37,120 bases of DNA from contig NZ_FOXS01000011.1 in the NCBI RefSeq assembly GCF_900115775.1, positions 13,592-50,711 of the forward strand, given 5' to 3'. Of this stretch, positions 6,808 to 14,604 are shown piece by piece. Made by a program: the position numbers and the translations under genes. The first letter of the stretch is position 1; each line of letters opens with the position of its first letter. The notes beneath the pieces were generated by a model that had not been told where the DNA came from, ran no database searches, and saw only the letters and a list, made by a program, of their open reading frames with translations. This DNA is from Hymenobacter arizonensis (GTDB lineage Bacteria; Bacteroidota; Bacteroidia; Cytophagales; Hymenobacteraceae).

Positions 6808-9078
6808 CTAATAAGTTGGCCCTGAATATCTTTCCAATTCCTTCTGTCGCATGTCAACCCCAACGGCACCCGCGTAACGAGCCGTGTTGTCCTGCGTGCT
6901 TTCCTGCAATTCCACATTCAGCGAATTCTTGCAACGGTCCAGGGCAAAATTAATGTCGTTGATGGCCGGCACGTACGTGTGATAGCACACGCGGAAGCTA
7001 ACCTGCCCGTTTTCCATGCGCGCCAGTTCGCTCACATGTGCCCCCGCATTTCGCAAGTCGGCGGCGATTATCTCAGCGCGCGCTATGCCCGTTGTTGCGT
7101 CCTGAACCAAGATACGGGCCTGATTGAATTGCCCCTCACGTTCGGGCCAGTCAGCCCGGTCGACCAGTGAGTTTTTGTCAAACGGGTTCCAGGTATGTAC
7201 CTGTTCCCGCACGGTACTGTTACCGGCGCCCTGTACATCATTGAGTACCTTCGTTACTTTCTCTAGATCAGGCGTTTTCGGGTCAAATCGATAAGGCATC
7301 AGTGTAGAAGCTGGCTGGCCCGGAGTCGGGGGCACAATTGTGCCCACCTTAGCCCCGGCCTTAATCAGGTCCGCACGAACGTTGCTCATCCGCTCTTCGC
7401 TCGTTCGCACTTTACTATCCATTAGACGAATCGTACCGTATTGCCAAGCCACGGCGGGCGCGGCCTGTAGGTCTGGCAGTGCCACTGGAGCAGTCGGTAT
7501 TACTGGGTTTGATTGGTTGGCGGCTTCAGCAGCAGTTAAACCACCCGCCGACGGGAGGCTTTCATTCGGCTTGACAATTCGAGGCGCAAGCAGTTCCGTT
7601 GACGCAGCCATTAATGACGTGTCTGCGCCAGCTTGAGCCGGTGGGGACGTAACTGCTGCAACCACCGGTTCCGTGGACTCTTGGTGTTGGCTGACCGGCA
7701 AGGACATCGACGTCACTACCGGCGTGACGGGCCCAACTGCCTGCGGCGAAGGTGCCTGCTTCTCTGGAATTGGTACAGCGACAGCCGGCCCATCATCCTT
7801 TGAGCCACTTTCATTTTTTTGCACTTTACTAACTGGCAGGTTATCCTGTTCCGCCAACAGTTCGCGGCCCAACTGGGTTGATTTAGCCTCGGTCTCGGAC
7901 GCCGCCATCTGCCGCTTGGCAGCTGGGATGACCCCGTAATCTAATTCCGCCATCCGAAGAATATCGCCTGTACGCTCGGCTCGCCGGGCCTCTGCTTCGT
8001 AGCTGGCAATCGCACTTTTCTCCTGTATATAGGCAGCCACCGCCGTCTCAGCCTGCGCGCGCACACGGGCCTGTTCCGCTATTTCGTGTTGCTGTTCGTT
8101 ATGTTTTGCCAGGAGTTCCCGTCCAATTGGAGTGGCGTTGGCCTCGGCTTCGTAGGCCATCATGCGTTGCTTAGCAGTTGGAATAACCCCGTAGTCTAAT
8201 TCCGCCATTCGGATAAAATCGCTCGCTCGCTCTGCCTGCCGGGCCTCCAATTCGTACCCGGCGATTAAGTCCTTATCTCGTTGGACAGCGGCCACCGCAG
8301 TCACCGCGCTCACCGTGTGCCGGTCCTCGTTTGCAGCCAATTGCTTGTCAATTCCTGCCAAGCTCAGGTGCCGCCCCAGTTCACTGCCTTTGATGCAGCA
8401 GCTATCCTTTTCAAAGCTGACGCCGGTTGCCTTGCCTGCTTTGTTGAAGTATTCTTTGGCCGTAATCCCCGCCAGCTGAAGCGTGGCGAACAGCTGCACC
8501 CGTTGCGTCTCCCGCCGCAACGCCTGTTCCAATGCCTCCCGTATTTCGCGCCGCACCAATTCGGTTCCGTACAGATGCTCGAGAGGTTGCAGCTCCGGCC
8601 GCTGGCCTTGCGGCGGCGTGAGTCCATGGTCCTGCATCAGCGCTTGCAGCGCTTTCTTCGAACGGTAAAAGTTACGCCCGTCCGCAATGGTCTTGCCTTC
8701 GTTATCTACTCGATTGGCGATAATGTGCAGGTGCTGGTTGTCGGGCCGGTCATGGTGGCGCACGACGACATACTGCGTGTTGGCCAGCCCCATTTTTTGT
8801 AGGTAGGCTTCCGCGATGGCGCGCATTTTGGCGCTGTCCAGCCGCGCGGCATCCGCGGGATTGAAGCTCAGCGACGTGTGCCAGACGGCAAACCCCAACC
8901 TCGGATTGACGGCTCTGCCCAAGTTAAAATCACTTATCATCTCGGCCGCATTGTTGGTGCTCACGCCAGCCGATGCCAGGATTTCAGCCTGCTTGTCGAC
9001 GGGCTGGTCGCGCCGGCCAGTGAACTGGTAGCGCACCAGGCCCGCGAAGCTTTTGCCTATCGTAGTTCGGCTGACCAT
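6808..9078 (-). CDS. MOBP-type relaxase with internal repeats
   Basis: The 756-residue protein is a relaxase/mobilisation nuclease that would nick oriT and lead the strand during transfer. The N-terminal relaxase domain (about 1-225) has a candidate catalytic Tyr17 in LVRYQFTGRR and the metal-binding HHDRPDNQHLHIIANRV motif (107-123). A coiled-coil duplication follows, at about 269-325 and 354-410. Each copy contains RMAELDYGVIP, strikingly like the ClpB/Hsp104 middle-domain signature. A Pro/Ala-rich linker (about 420-560) leads to a C-terminal pair of similar modules (RADLIKAGAKV near 575 and AADLRNAGAHV near 670). MobC is encoded just upstream on the same strand, with a short truncated relaxase copy between them. 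Confidence 0.9.
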   Translation of the reverse strand: MVSRTTIGKSFAGLVRYQFTGRRDQPVDKQAEILASAGVSTNNAAEMISDFNLGRAVNPRLGFAVWHTSLSFNPADAARLDSAKMRAIAEAYLQKMGLANTQYVVVRHHDRPDNQHLHIIANRVDNEGKTIADGRNFYRSKKALQALMQDHGLTPPQGQRPELQPLEHLYGTELVRREIREALEQALRRETQRVQLFATLQLAGITAKEYFNKAGKATGVSFEKDSCCIKGSELGRHLSLAGIDKQLAANEDRHTVSAVTAVAAVQRDKDLIAGYELEARQAERASDFIRMAELDYGVIPTAKQRMMAYEAEANATPIGRELLAKHNEQQHEIAEQARVRAQAETAVAAYIQEKSAIASYEAEARRAERTGDILRMAELDYGVIPAAKRQMAASETEAKSTQLGRELLAEQDNLPVSKVQKNESGSKDDGPAVAVPIPEKQAPSPQAVGPVTPVVTSMSLPVSQHQESTEPVVAAVTSPPAQAGADTSLMAASTELLAPRIVKPNESLPSAGGLTAAEAANQSNPVIPTAPVALPDLQAAPAVAWQYGTIRLMDSKVRTSEERMSNVRADLIKAGAKVGTIVPPTPGQPASTLMPYRFDPKTPDLEKVTKVLNDVQGAGNSTVREQVHTWNPFDKNSLVDRADWPEREGQFNQARILVQDATTGIARAEIIAADLRNAGAHVSELARMENGQVSFRVCYHTYVPAINDINFALDRCKNSLNVELQESTQDNTARYAGAVGVDMRQKELERYSGPTY

Positions 9079-9083
9079 GGGAG

Positions 9084-9239
9084 CTAATTACTGAAAGTTT
9101 TCGCCTGATTCCGAAGTGTGCCTGCCGAGTCAGGCGCTAAAATATTGGCTTGCTTATTCACGGGCTGGTCACGCCGGCTCGCGAACTGGTAGCGAGCCGA
9201 ACCCACGAAACTTTTGACGGTAGTGATTCGACGAATCAT
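9084..9239 (-). pseudogene. Truncated duplicate of the relaxase N-terminus
   Basis: This 51-codon frame reads MIRRITTVKSFVGSARYQFA then SRRDQPVNKQANILAPDSAG and ends in a TAG. It matches the first 36 or so residues of the adjacent relaxase (MVSRTTIGKSFAGLVRYQFT, then GRRDQPVDKQAEILA), including the candidate catalytic tyrosine, then diverges. It starts six bases after the mobC stop and ends five bases before the relaxase ATG, so all three are one transcription unit. It is either the relic of a second relaxase replaced by recombination or a small translated leader protein. Confidence 0.75.
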
Positions 9240-9245
9240 AATTTT

Positions 9246-9848
9246 TTACTTGTTGAAAGATTTCAACTGCACCCGGATTTTCACTGCTGACTCCATTACA
9301 GCTGTTGCGTGAGCGACATACCCTTCGGCGTGCGCGAGCTTGGCTAACTGGTTCAGATTGGCCGCCATTTCGGCGAGGGAGCGTAGTTGTTTTCGCTCCT
9401 CTTGTGACAATCCCTGCTTCGTCAGTTGCTTCATCCGCTGCCGCACACGCCCCGTGCCCGGCCCGTCAATCAGCCACCGGATTGCTTGCGAAACGGAAAT
9501 GCCATGCCTGACGGAAGTCGCTTTCAGCTGGTCATGGCAGGCAGCGGAAACCAGCGAACTGACGCATTTCAGTTTTTCCTCCTCGGCCAATTCGGGTCGT
9601 CCTCCTTTGTGCTTGTCCTTCTCCTTTGGCTCGGGACGGGGCATCGCCGCGTATTCACTTTTGGTTTTGCGCCTGCGCTTTACCTTCTCCGCCACAGGCT
9701 GAGCTTCGATTAAAACTGCCTCCGCCAAGCTTTCAGCGGGCAGCAACTCTTCTATTGGAGACGGTCTTGGCACCGACCTCTGCCCTTCCAGAATTGGAGG
9801 GAAAAGTAAATTGGATGCGGGGGAAGCGGAAGCGTTTGGCAGAGTCAT
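9246..9848 (-). CDS. mobC: MobC-like relaxosome accessory protein
   Basis: The 200-residue protein has a disordered, basic N-terminal half (KVKRRRKTKSEYA, then KEKDKHKGGRPELAEEEKLK). A ribbon-helix-helix-like DNA-binding segment (about 92-125) follows, then the MobC signature region (about 150-190: LRSLAEMAANLNQLAKLAHA). MobC proteins bind oriT and help the relaxase open the DNA. The gene lies directly upstream of the relaxase on the same strand, the usual order. The 140 bases upstream of it, with perfect 28-bp tandem repeats at 9925-9980, are the best candidate for oriT or its control region. Confidence 0.85.
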   Translation of the reverse strand: MTLPNASASPASNLLFPPILEGQRSVPRPSPIEELLPAESLAEAVLIEAQPVAEKVKRRRKTKSEYAAMPRPEPKEKDKHKGGRPELAEEEKLKCVSSLVSAACHDQLKATSVRHGISVSQAIRWLIDGPGTGRVRQRMKQLTKQGLSQEERKQLRSLAEMAANLNQLAKLAHAEGYVAHATAVMESAVKIRVQLKSFNK

Positions 9849-9924
9849 CGTGCAATAGAGATGAGAAATATCGTGGCCAAAATTGAAAGTAGAAAAGAGT
9901 TAATCTTTAGCTTTACCTGTCTTG

Positions 9925-9980
9925 CTTTAACCGGGTAACAAGGTCTATTTCACTTTAACCGGGTAACAAGGTCTATTTCA
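9925..9980. repeat. Perfect 28-bp tandem repeat upstream of mobC
   Basis: Two identical 28-bp units, each beginning CTTTAACCGGGTAACAAGG, lie end to end at 9925-9952 and 9953-9980. They are 77 bases upstream of the mobC start. The position suggests binding sites within oriT or a mob-operon control region. The TTAACC/GGTTA words also recall the repeats near the parA locus. Confidence 0.9.
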
Positions 9981-11182
9981 GCAGTTGTTCTTTCCCCACT
10001 GCCTGAGAAATATTCTACTAACTGAAAGCTACTCCAGCCCGCTTCAGTTTCCAAATAGTTCATGCGCTAGCATCATCAATTCTGTGCTGCCGAGTCATCT
10101 TCGGCTTCCCCTGCTTTCTCGGTCGGATCTTACCACTCAGAAAATTCAGCAAGGCCGCGACAGGTATACCCTGGGACATGCCGCTCCTCTTGCCCACCAC
10201 TTAGGGCGCCATCCAGAACTATCCAGAGTCACCCGCCTCATTCAGTCTTTCGGTTTGTTCTCTGGTGCGTGTTTGGGATGAATCCCCATAATCAACACCG
10301 TTAACAAGTTGGTCAAAGAGTGATTCCCCTCAAAAAAACCGCTGCCCGTTTTACTGGACCGAAGCAAAATCGAATCACTTTACCTGAGCAGTCCAGTCGA
10401 CCCCAACTGCATTTGACAGGCTTCCCAAAAGCGAAAAGCAAAAGCAAAAAATATGGATGCTGCAAGCCGGGTCTTCCGCCCTCTACCCTGCCTGTTCCTC
10501 GAACTGCCGGACCCCTGTTGTCCCTCGCTGCCCCTATATCTTCGGTCTTCTATAGGAAACCCGCTCTTAGTCACTCTGCCATTTTTTAAGACGGCTCCTT
10601 TTCCTGAAAGGCCAGCCAATCCAGCTTCCAAAAATCCGCTCTATCGCTTGCTGCCCACGCAAACAGAAAAACACAAACCGACCAGCCCGCTATCCGAACC
10701 GCCAAGTGCATTTTCTCGACAACCCGGCCTATTCAACCGCGCGCTAAATTCACGGCCTCTCATGTTAACGGGTTGACTATTCAAATTTCGTTGCCCTGAA
10801 GCATCAGCAAACCAAAGCGCACAACACGCCATCAATTCCGGCAATGGCGACTAACTCCCGCAGAAAAAATCGGCATGAACACACGAGACCCTACCATTAA
10901 CAATTGCTGGCAAGGCTTCTAATTGCTGCAAGCGCTCGTAACTATTCCCACGCCTACCACCTGAAAAACAACTAACCCATCCAATGAATTATTGCGCAAA
11001 AACAGCGCTTCCCCAGACGGCCCGCTTACCACCAGCAGCTAAAGTTATTGTTAGCAGTACCCCGCCCTTTTCTTGCCTATCGCTCCCCCCTCTTTGTCCA
11101 TAAACCTTGAGCGCGTCTTTCTCTTCGCGCCACCGATAGCTGTTCCGCCATCCTTGCCTCCTCTCGCTGGCATCCAGACTTT
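9981..11182. other. 1.2 kb without recognisable genes
   Basis: No reading frame here has convincing protein composition; those present are rich in Pro, Ser and Arg in an unselected way. The + strand is markedly pyrimidine-rich. I see no tRNA, rRNA or clear terminator. It could be a lead region, decayed DNA or an undetected RNA locus. Confidence 0.5.
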
Positions 11183-11482
11183 ATGGTGCAGTCGGCCAAC
11201 ACTGAAGACCCAACCGCTGAAGACCCAACCGCTGAAGACCGAACCGCAAGCAATGCCGCCGAAAAGAGGAAAAAGCCGGGGCTGTTCCTACACAAACTAT
11301 CCATTCTATCCAGTACCGGGCGCTTCGTGATTGTGAGTTTGAAGCTTGGGAGCACGACACACAAAATCACTCCCTTTGACTTTAAGCGGCACGCTATTGT
11401 CCGGCACCGCGCCTTGCATCAGGCCCTGCGCGACACCGAATTTCTAAACCAGAAGCTAGCGGTACTCAGCAGCCAGGGTTAA
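11183..11482 (+). CDS. Possible hypothetical protein with TAEDP repeats
   Basis: The 99-residue frame starts MVQSANTEDPTAEDPTAEDR. A basic linker (EKRKKP) leads to a plausible folded part: GLFLHKLSILSSTGRFVIVS, then LKLGSTTHKITPFDFKRHAI. The repeats come from three 15-bp tandem DNA units at 11203-11247. It is the only protein-like frame in about 2 kb. There is no recognised domain, and its status as a gene is uncertain. Confidence 0.4.
   Translation: MVQSANTEDPTAEDPTAEDRTASNAAEKRKKPGLFLHKLSILSSTGRFVIVSLKLGSTTHKITPFDFKRHAIVRHRALHQALRDTEFLNQKLAVLSSQG
11203..11247. repeat. 15-bp tandem repeat, three copies
   Basis: TGAAGACCCAACCGC occurs at 11203-11217 and 11218-11232, and with one change at 11233-11247. 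In frame it encodes repeated acidic EDPTA units. Confidence 0.85.
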
Positions 11483-12165
11483 TGCCAATCAAATCCGGCA
11501 CCGATAAATTTAAGGGCAACTGCTGCTGAACTGCGGAGGAAAAAGTAGGTCGTACTGGCCCGCGGGTAAAAAAAGATGACCAACGCCGTACTCCGTAAAG
11601 TCGCTTCACGAAAGCAATCACTCAGGTGCTAAACAGCAGAATCAGATGGGGCCCGTAGGAACTGCAGGCCGCCATGGCTACTCACTTAGTTTCTTTCACC
11701 CAACCGCTCCTGCACCACCATCGCTCGGACTACTTTAGCCTCTTTCCACGCCCGGCATCTTCTGCCAAAACGGTTGCTATTTTCCCATAGGTCTGTTGTG
11801 AACCGTTCGCAAAAGGTCTTACCATTGCATACACGCACCGGCAGCTAATTTAGGATTATTTCATTTCCTTGCGTTTCCGCTTGCTGCCCCACTACCCTTT
11901 TCGCTTAGCGTTTTGTTCGCCGTTTTACCCGTCGCCTCACCCGGTACGATAAACCTGGCCATGGATATGCCTACCGGAGTTGATGGATTGCTTAGCCCGC
12001 AGTTCTACGCGAGAAGCGGCCAGCGCAGTTGCTGGAGTAAGCCAACTGCGCGGTACTTTTGTGGTGCTTCCCGCGTGGTGCTTCCCGTGCTCGTTTTCTC
12101 CCCGCCGGCCGTGTTCAATGCTTGCCAATGGAACGGGCACCGGCTGGTCTTTTCCTTTTCTGTTT
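11483..12165. other. Gene-free stretch before the helicase
   Basis: Nothing convincing is encoded here. The helicase frame stays open upstream to 11980, but the upstream residues (Cys/Ser/Arg/Pro-rich) do not look like helicase sequence, so I treat them as non-coding. Confidence 0.4.
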
Positions 12166-13353
12166 ATGAGCCCTTCTCCAGTGCAAGCGGCCAGCCCATC
12201 GGCCCAGGAAAAAAGACAAGCCCTCCACGACCACATCCTGGCAGTAGTCCACAACCGACAGCTAGCCGGGGTAGCCGTGGCCATGGGCGTGGGCAAGACG
12301 CTTATTGGCCTGCGCGACATGGCGCGCCTCCTCTCCGACACGCAACGGCTGGGACCCACGACCACGCCCTTTCTGGTCGCCGCCCCCACCAAAACCATTC
12401 TGGACTCCTGGCCCCAGGAAGCGCACAAGTTTGGGCTGGCACACCTGCTCGACGCGATTACCTTCACCACCTACCGCTCGCTGAGCAAAACGCTGGGTCA
12501 GGGCCCGTACCACAAACTCTACCTCGACGAGTGCCACGCCCTCAAGGACTCCCACGAGCCGGCGCTTAAAAGCCACGTCGCGCGCAAGCAAAGCATCCTG
12601 GGCCTGACTGGCACGCCCCCTGCGCAGGCAGACACGGAAAAAGGCCGGTTGGTGGCTACCTATTGCCCGATGCTGGTGGACTACACCACCGACGAGGCCG
12701 TGCTCGCGGGGCTGCTCAACGACTACCGCCTAGTCGTGCACCGCCTGCCGCTGAGTTCCGTGCGTGACTACGTGGTCGCTTTCCAATCGGGGAGCCAGTT
12801 CACGACCAGCGAGCGCGAGAGCTATCAATACTGGAGCACCCGGCTGGCCAACGCGGCCCAGGACAAGCTCCCCGTAGAGACCCTGCGCCTGCTGCGCATG
12901 CAGGCCCTGATGCATTACCCCAGCAAGGGGCGCTACATGGCCCATCTGGCCAGCCAGTTTAAGGAGAAGGTGCTGCTTTTTACCTGCAACCAGCAGCAGG
13001 CTGAAGAGCAGGCCGAGCACACTTACCACTCCAAAAACAAGGAAAGTCAGGCCAACCTGGCCAAGTTCAACACGGGCGAGATTCATCGTCTGGCCTGCGT
13101 GGCCCAACTCTCGGAGGGTGTCAACATCCCCAATTTGCGCATTGGCATTATCTGGCACGCCTTCGGCAATGAGCGCAAGGCCGCCCAGCGCATCGGCCGG
13201 CTGCTGCGTCTGAACCCCGACCAGACGGCCACTGTACACCTGCTCATGTACCAGGACACGGTGGACGAGCACTGGGTCACGCAGGCCCTGGCCGCCTTCG
13301 ACCCTGCCAAAATCAGCTACGTGGAGGCTCCCCGCGAGTCCCTGGGAAATTGA
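12166..13353 (+). CDS. SF2 DEAD/DEAH-type helicase
   Basis: I chose the ATG at 12166 (MSPSPVQAASPSAQEKRQAL), giving 395 residues, because the helicase domain begins soon after it. Visible motifs are Walker A MGVGKT (40-45), motif Ia VAAPTKT (71-77), the DECH box (121-124), motif III LTGTPP (147-152), a core-2 segment KVLLFTCNQQQAEEQ, and motif VI QRIGRLLRL (about 345-353). This is a minimal ATP-dependent SF2 helicase/translocase without accessory domains, shorter than RecQ or UvrB. Plasmid and phage genomes often carry such proteins. It stands alone between non-coding DNA and a Tn3 remnant; its exact role (replication, transfer or defence) cannot be told. Confidence 0.88.
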   Translation: MSPSPVQAASPSAQEKRQALHDHILAVVHNRQLAGVAVAMGVGKTLIGLRDMARLLSDTQRLGPTTTPFLVAAPTKTILDSWPQEAHKFGLAHLLDAITFTTYRSLSKTLGQGPYHKLYLDECHALKDSHEPALKSHVARKQSILGLTGTPPAQADTEKGRLVATYCPMLVDYTTDEAVLAGLLNDYRLVVHRLPLSSVRDYVVAFQSGSQFTTSERESYQYWSTRLANAAQDKLPVETLRLLRMQALMHYPSKGRYMAHLASQFKEKVLLFTCNQQQAEEQAEHTYHSKNKESQANLAKFNTGEIHRLACVAQLSEGVNIPNLRIGIIWHAFGNERKAAQRIGRLLRLNPDQTATVHLLMYQDTVDEHWVTQALAAFDPAKISYVEAPRESLGN

Positions 13354-13474
13354 TAGATTACCAGCCTTATTGCCTTCGAACCGTTCGCGTCTGATGGAGA
13401 TGACCGGGCTTAAACTCCTTGCGCTGGCATCCCGTACCGGTAAGAGCCCACCACCCAAGGAGGGGGTTCTGATT

Positions 13475-13512
13475 GGGGTTTTAGTTACGACGGGGCGAAA
13501 AATGACCTTAAG
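13475..13512. repeat. 38-bp terminal inverted repeat of a Tn3-family transposon
   Basis: The segment begins GGGGTTTTAGTTACGA, has GGGGCGAAAA in the middle and ends CCTTAAG, exactly 38 bases. Length, the GGGGT start, the internal CGAAAA and the terminal TTAAG match Tn3-family ends. The tnpA stop codon (TTA at 13508-13510 on the + strand) lies inside it, as usual for Tn3. I see no second copy in the window. Confidence 0.85.
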
Positions 13513-13790
13513 CTGTTGCCCCCGTCGGCGCGACCGCCTGTCTGGGTTGGCGTAAGGGGCGTAAGCCGTTGCGCAGCAGGTTTTCTTGTTCGGCGAAGGG
13601 GTATTTACCCAGCCGGTTGCGGTGCTCGAAGCGGGCTGGGGATAGATGGGCCAGGTCTTCGTCTTGTGCGGGGTAGGCTTCGGTCCGCAGCTGGACCATT
13701 ACTTCCTGCATCTAGACGGTGTGCCAGACGACCACGGCGTTAGTGAGCAGGTTGAGGCAGCCGACGACCTAATCGGTCCAGTCTGGCCGG
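13508..13790 (-). pseudogene. tnpA: 3' end of a Tn3-family transposase gene (tnpA)
   Basis: Read on the minus strand, the sequence encodes VVGCLNLLTNAVVVWHTV, a TAG stop (13714-13712), then MQEVMVQLRTEAYPAQDEDL and AHLSPARFEHRNRLGKYPFA, and GLRPLRQPRQ near the end. This is the conserved C-terminus of Tn3 transposases (NAIVVWNTVYM, then LSPxxxEHIN.GKY, then LRPLR). A tyrosine codon at the interruption has become a stop, another stop lies at the 5' edge, and the rest of the roughly 3-kb gene is missing. It is a dead transposon end. Confidence 0.85.
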
Positions 13791-14225
13791 CTGGAAGTAG
13801 ATGCTGCAAGATGTTCTCTACTCCTCCTCACTTACTCTAAGAAGGCCGAGAATATGCTTTTTTGCTGGGATAGGAAGAGCGCTCCGAATCTTCACTCCGG
13901 AAGACCATCAAAATTACTGTTAATAAGTTAGGCCCACCGCCAGTTCGCGCGATGTGTTGAGTGCTGGCACTGCCTATACCTGGGCGACTCTACTTGTCAC
14001 CCGATACGATTAATCCGAACAAACCAGTTTAGCTGGTTAATCCAGATGAACTGGTTAATCCAGCTCCGCTGTCCCTTCGGGCAGCCGGCAACAGCGGCTA
14101 TCGTACGCGGCAGTGTACCCGGTTCGCGCCCTGTCAGGCCCCGTCGATTAGTCCGTCAGCCCATCGTTGGTATCCAAAGCCTGGCCACTGCCCGAAACCA
14201 CTCGCAGTAGTTTCAGTACAGCTAC
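13791..14225. other. Intergenic region with parS-like repeats
   Basis: No gene is visible. CTGGTTAATCCAG occurs twice (14033-14045 and 14051-14063), preceded by AACCAG (14022-14027), which pairs with CTGGTT (14033-14038). A CCGCTG/CAGCGG stem (14066-14071 with 14092-14097) may terminate transcription from the par operon. Confidence 0.5.
14022..14063. repeat. Candidate centromere (parS-like) repeats
   Basis: The two 13-bp direct repeats CTGGTTAATCCAG start 18 bases apart, and an inverted AACCAG half precedes them. They lie about 160 bases downstream of the small partner gene of parA. TTAACC and CTGGTTA words also occur in the AT-rich region upstream of parA (15600-15680). Partition proteins of this type bind such short repeats; the assignment is inference from position. 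Confidence 0.5.
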
Positions 14226-14573
14226 CTAGTGGTGGCGGCGGCCACGCCGCCGTACATCCTCCCCCTCGGGGATTGCCCGCTGACTGTCGGGAAACTGGGC
14301 CAGGTAAGCTTCGAGGGCCTTGTTAATTAAATACGACTTTTCTCCCTTCGGTCCGGGTGTGTAAAAGCTCAGCCGGTGCAGAGCATCGTCATTGGCTTCC
14401 GTGAGGATGAAGGTTCCCTTACGGGTGGTGGGCGCTATTTCTGGCTTGGCCGCTGGTACCGGGGCCGCGGGCGGGGCAACCTGAGAGGGTGCTTGGGGGG
14501 GACGAGGAGGCTGTGGGCGACCAGCACCGGTTAGCAGGTCGTTGATATCGCGGGGGGCGGAAGAAGAAGCCAT
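14226..14573 (-). CDS. Small ParA partner, probable DNA-binding partition protein
   Basis: The 115-residue protein starts MASSSAPRDINDLLTGAGRP and has a Pro/Ala-rich linker (about 18-48). A compact C-terminal domain follows, with a short strand (GTFILTEAND) and two helices (DALHRLSFYT, then EKSYLINKALEAYLAQF). This resembles the ribbon-helix-helix centromere-binding proteins that accompany ParA on many plasmids. It ends in a basic tail (RRRGRRHH). It lies 31 bases downstream of parA on the same strand, and candidate binding repeats are nearby. The N-terminal residues may contact ParA. It is not a classical ParB with a nuclease-like domain. Confidence 0.7.
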   Translation of the reverse strand: MASSSAPRDINDLLTGAGRPQPPRPPQAPSQVAPPAAPVPAAKPEIAPTTRKGTFILTEANDDALHRLSFYTPGPKGEKSYLINKALEAYLAQFPDSQRAIPEGEDVRRRGRRHH

Positions 14574-14604
14574 CAGTGAAAAACAGGTTGAGTGTAAAGG
14601 GGGA

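Noticed and set aside
12730..13458. Open frame of 242 codons opposite the helicase
   Set aside because: Antisense shadow of helicase motifs.
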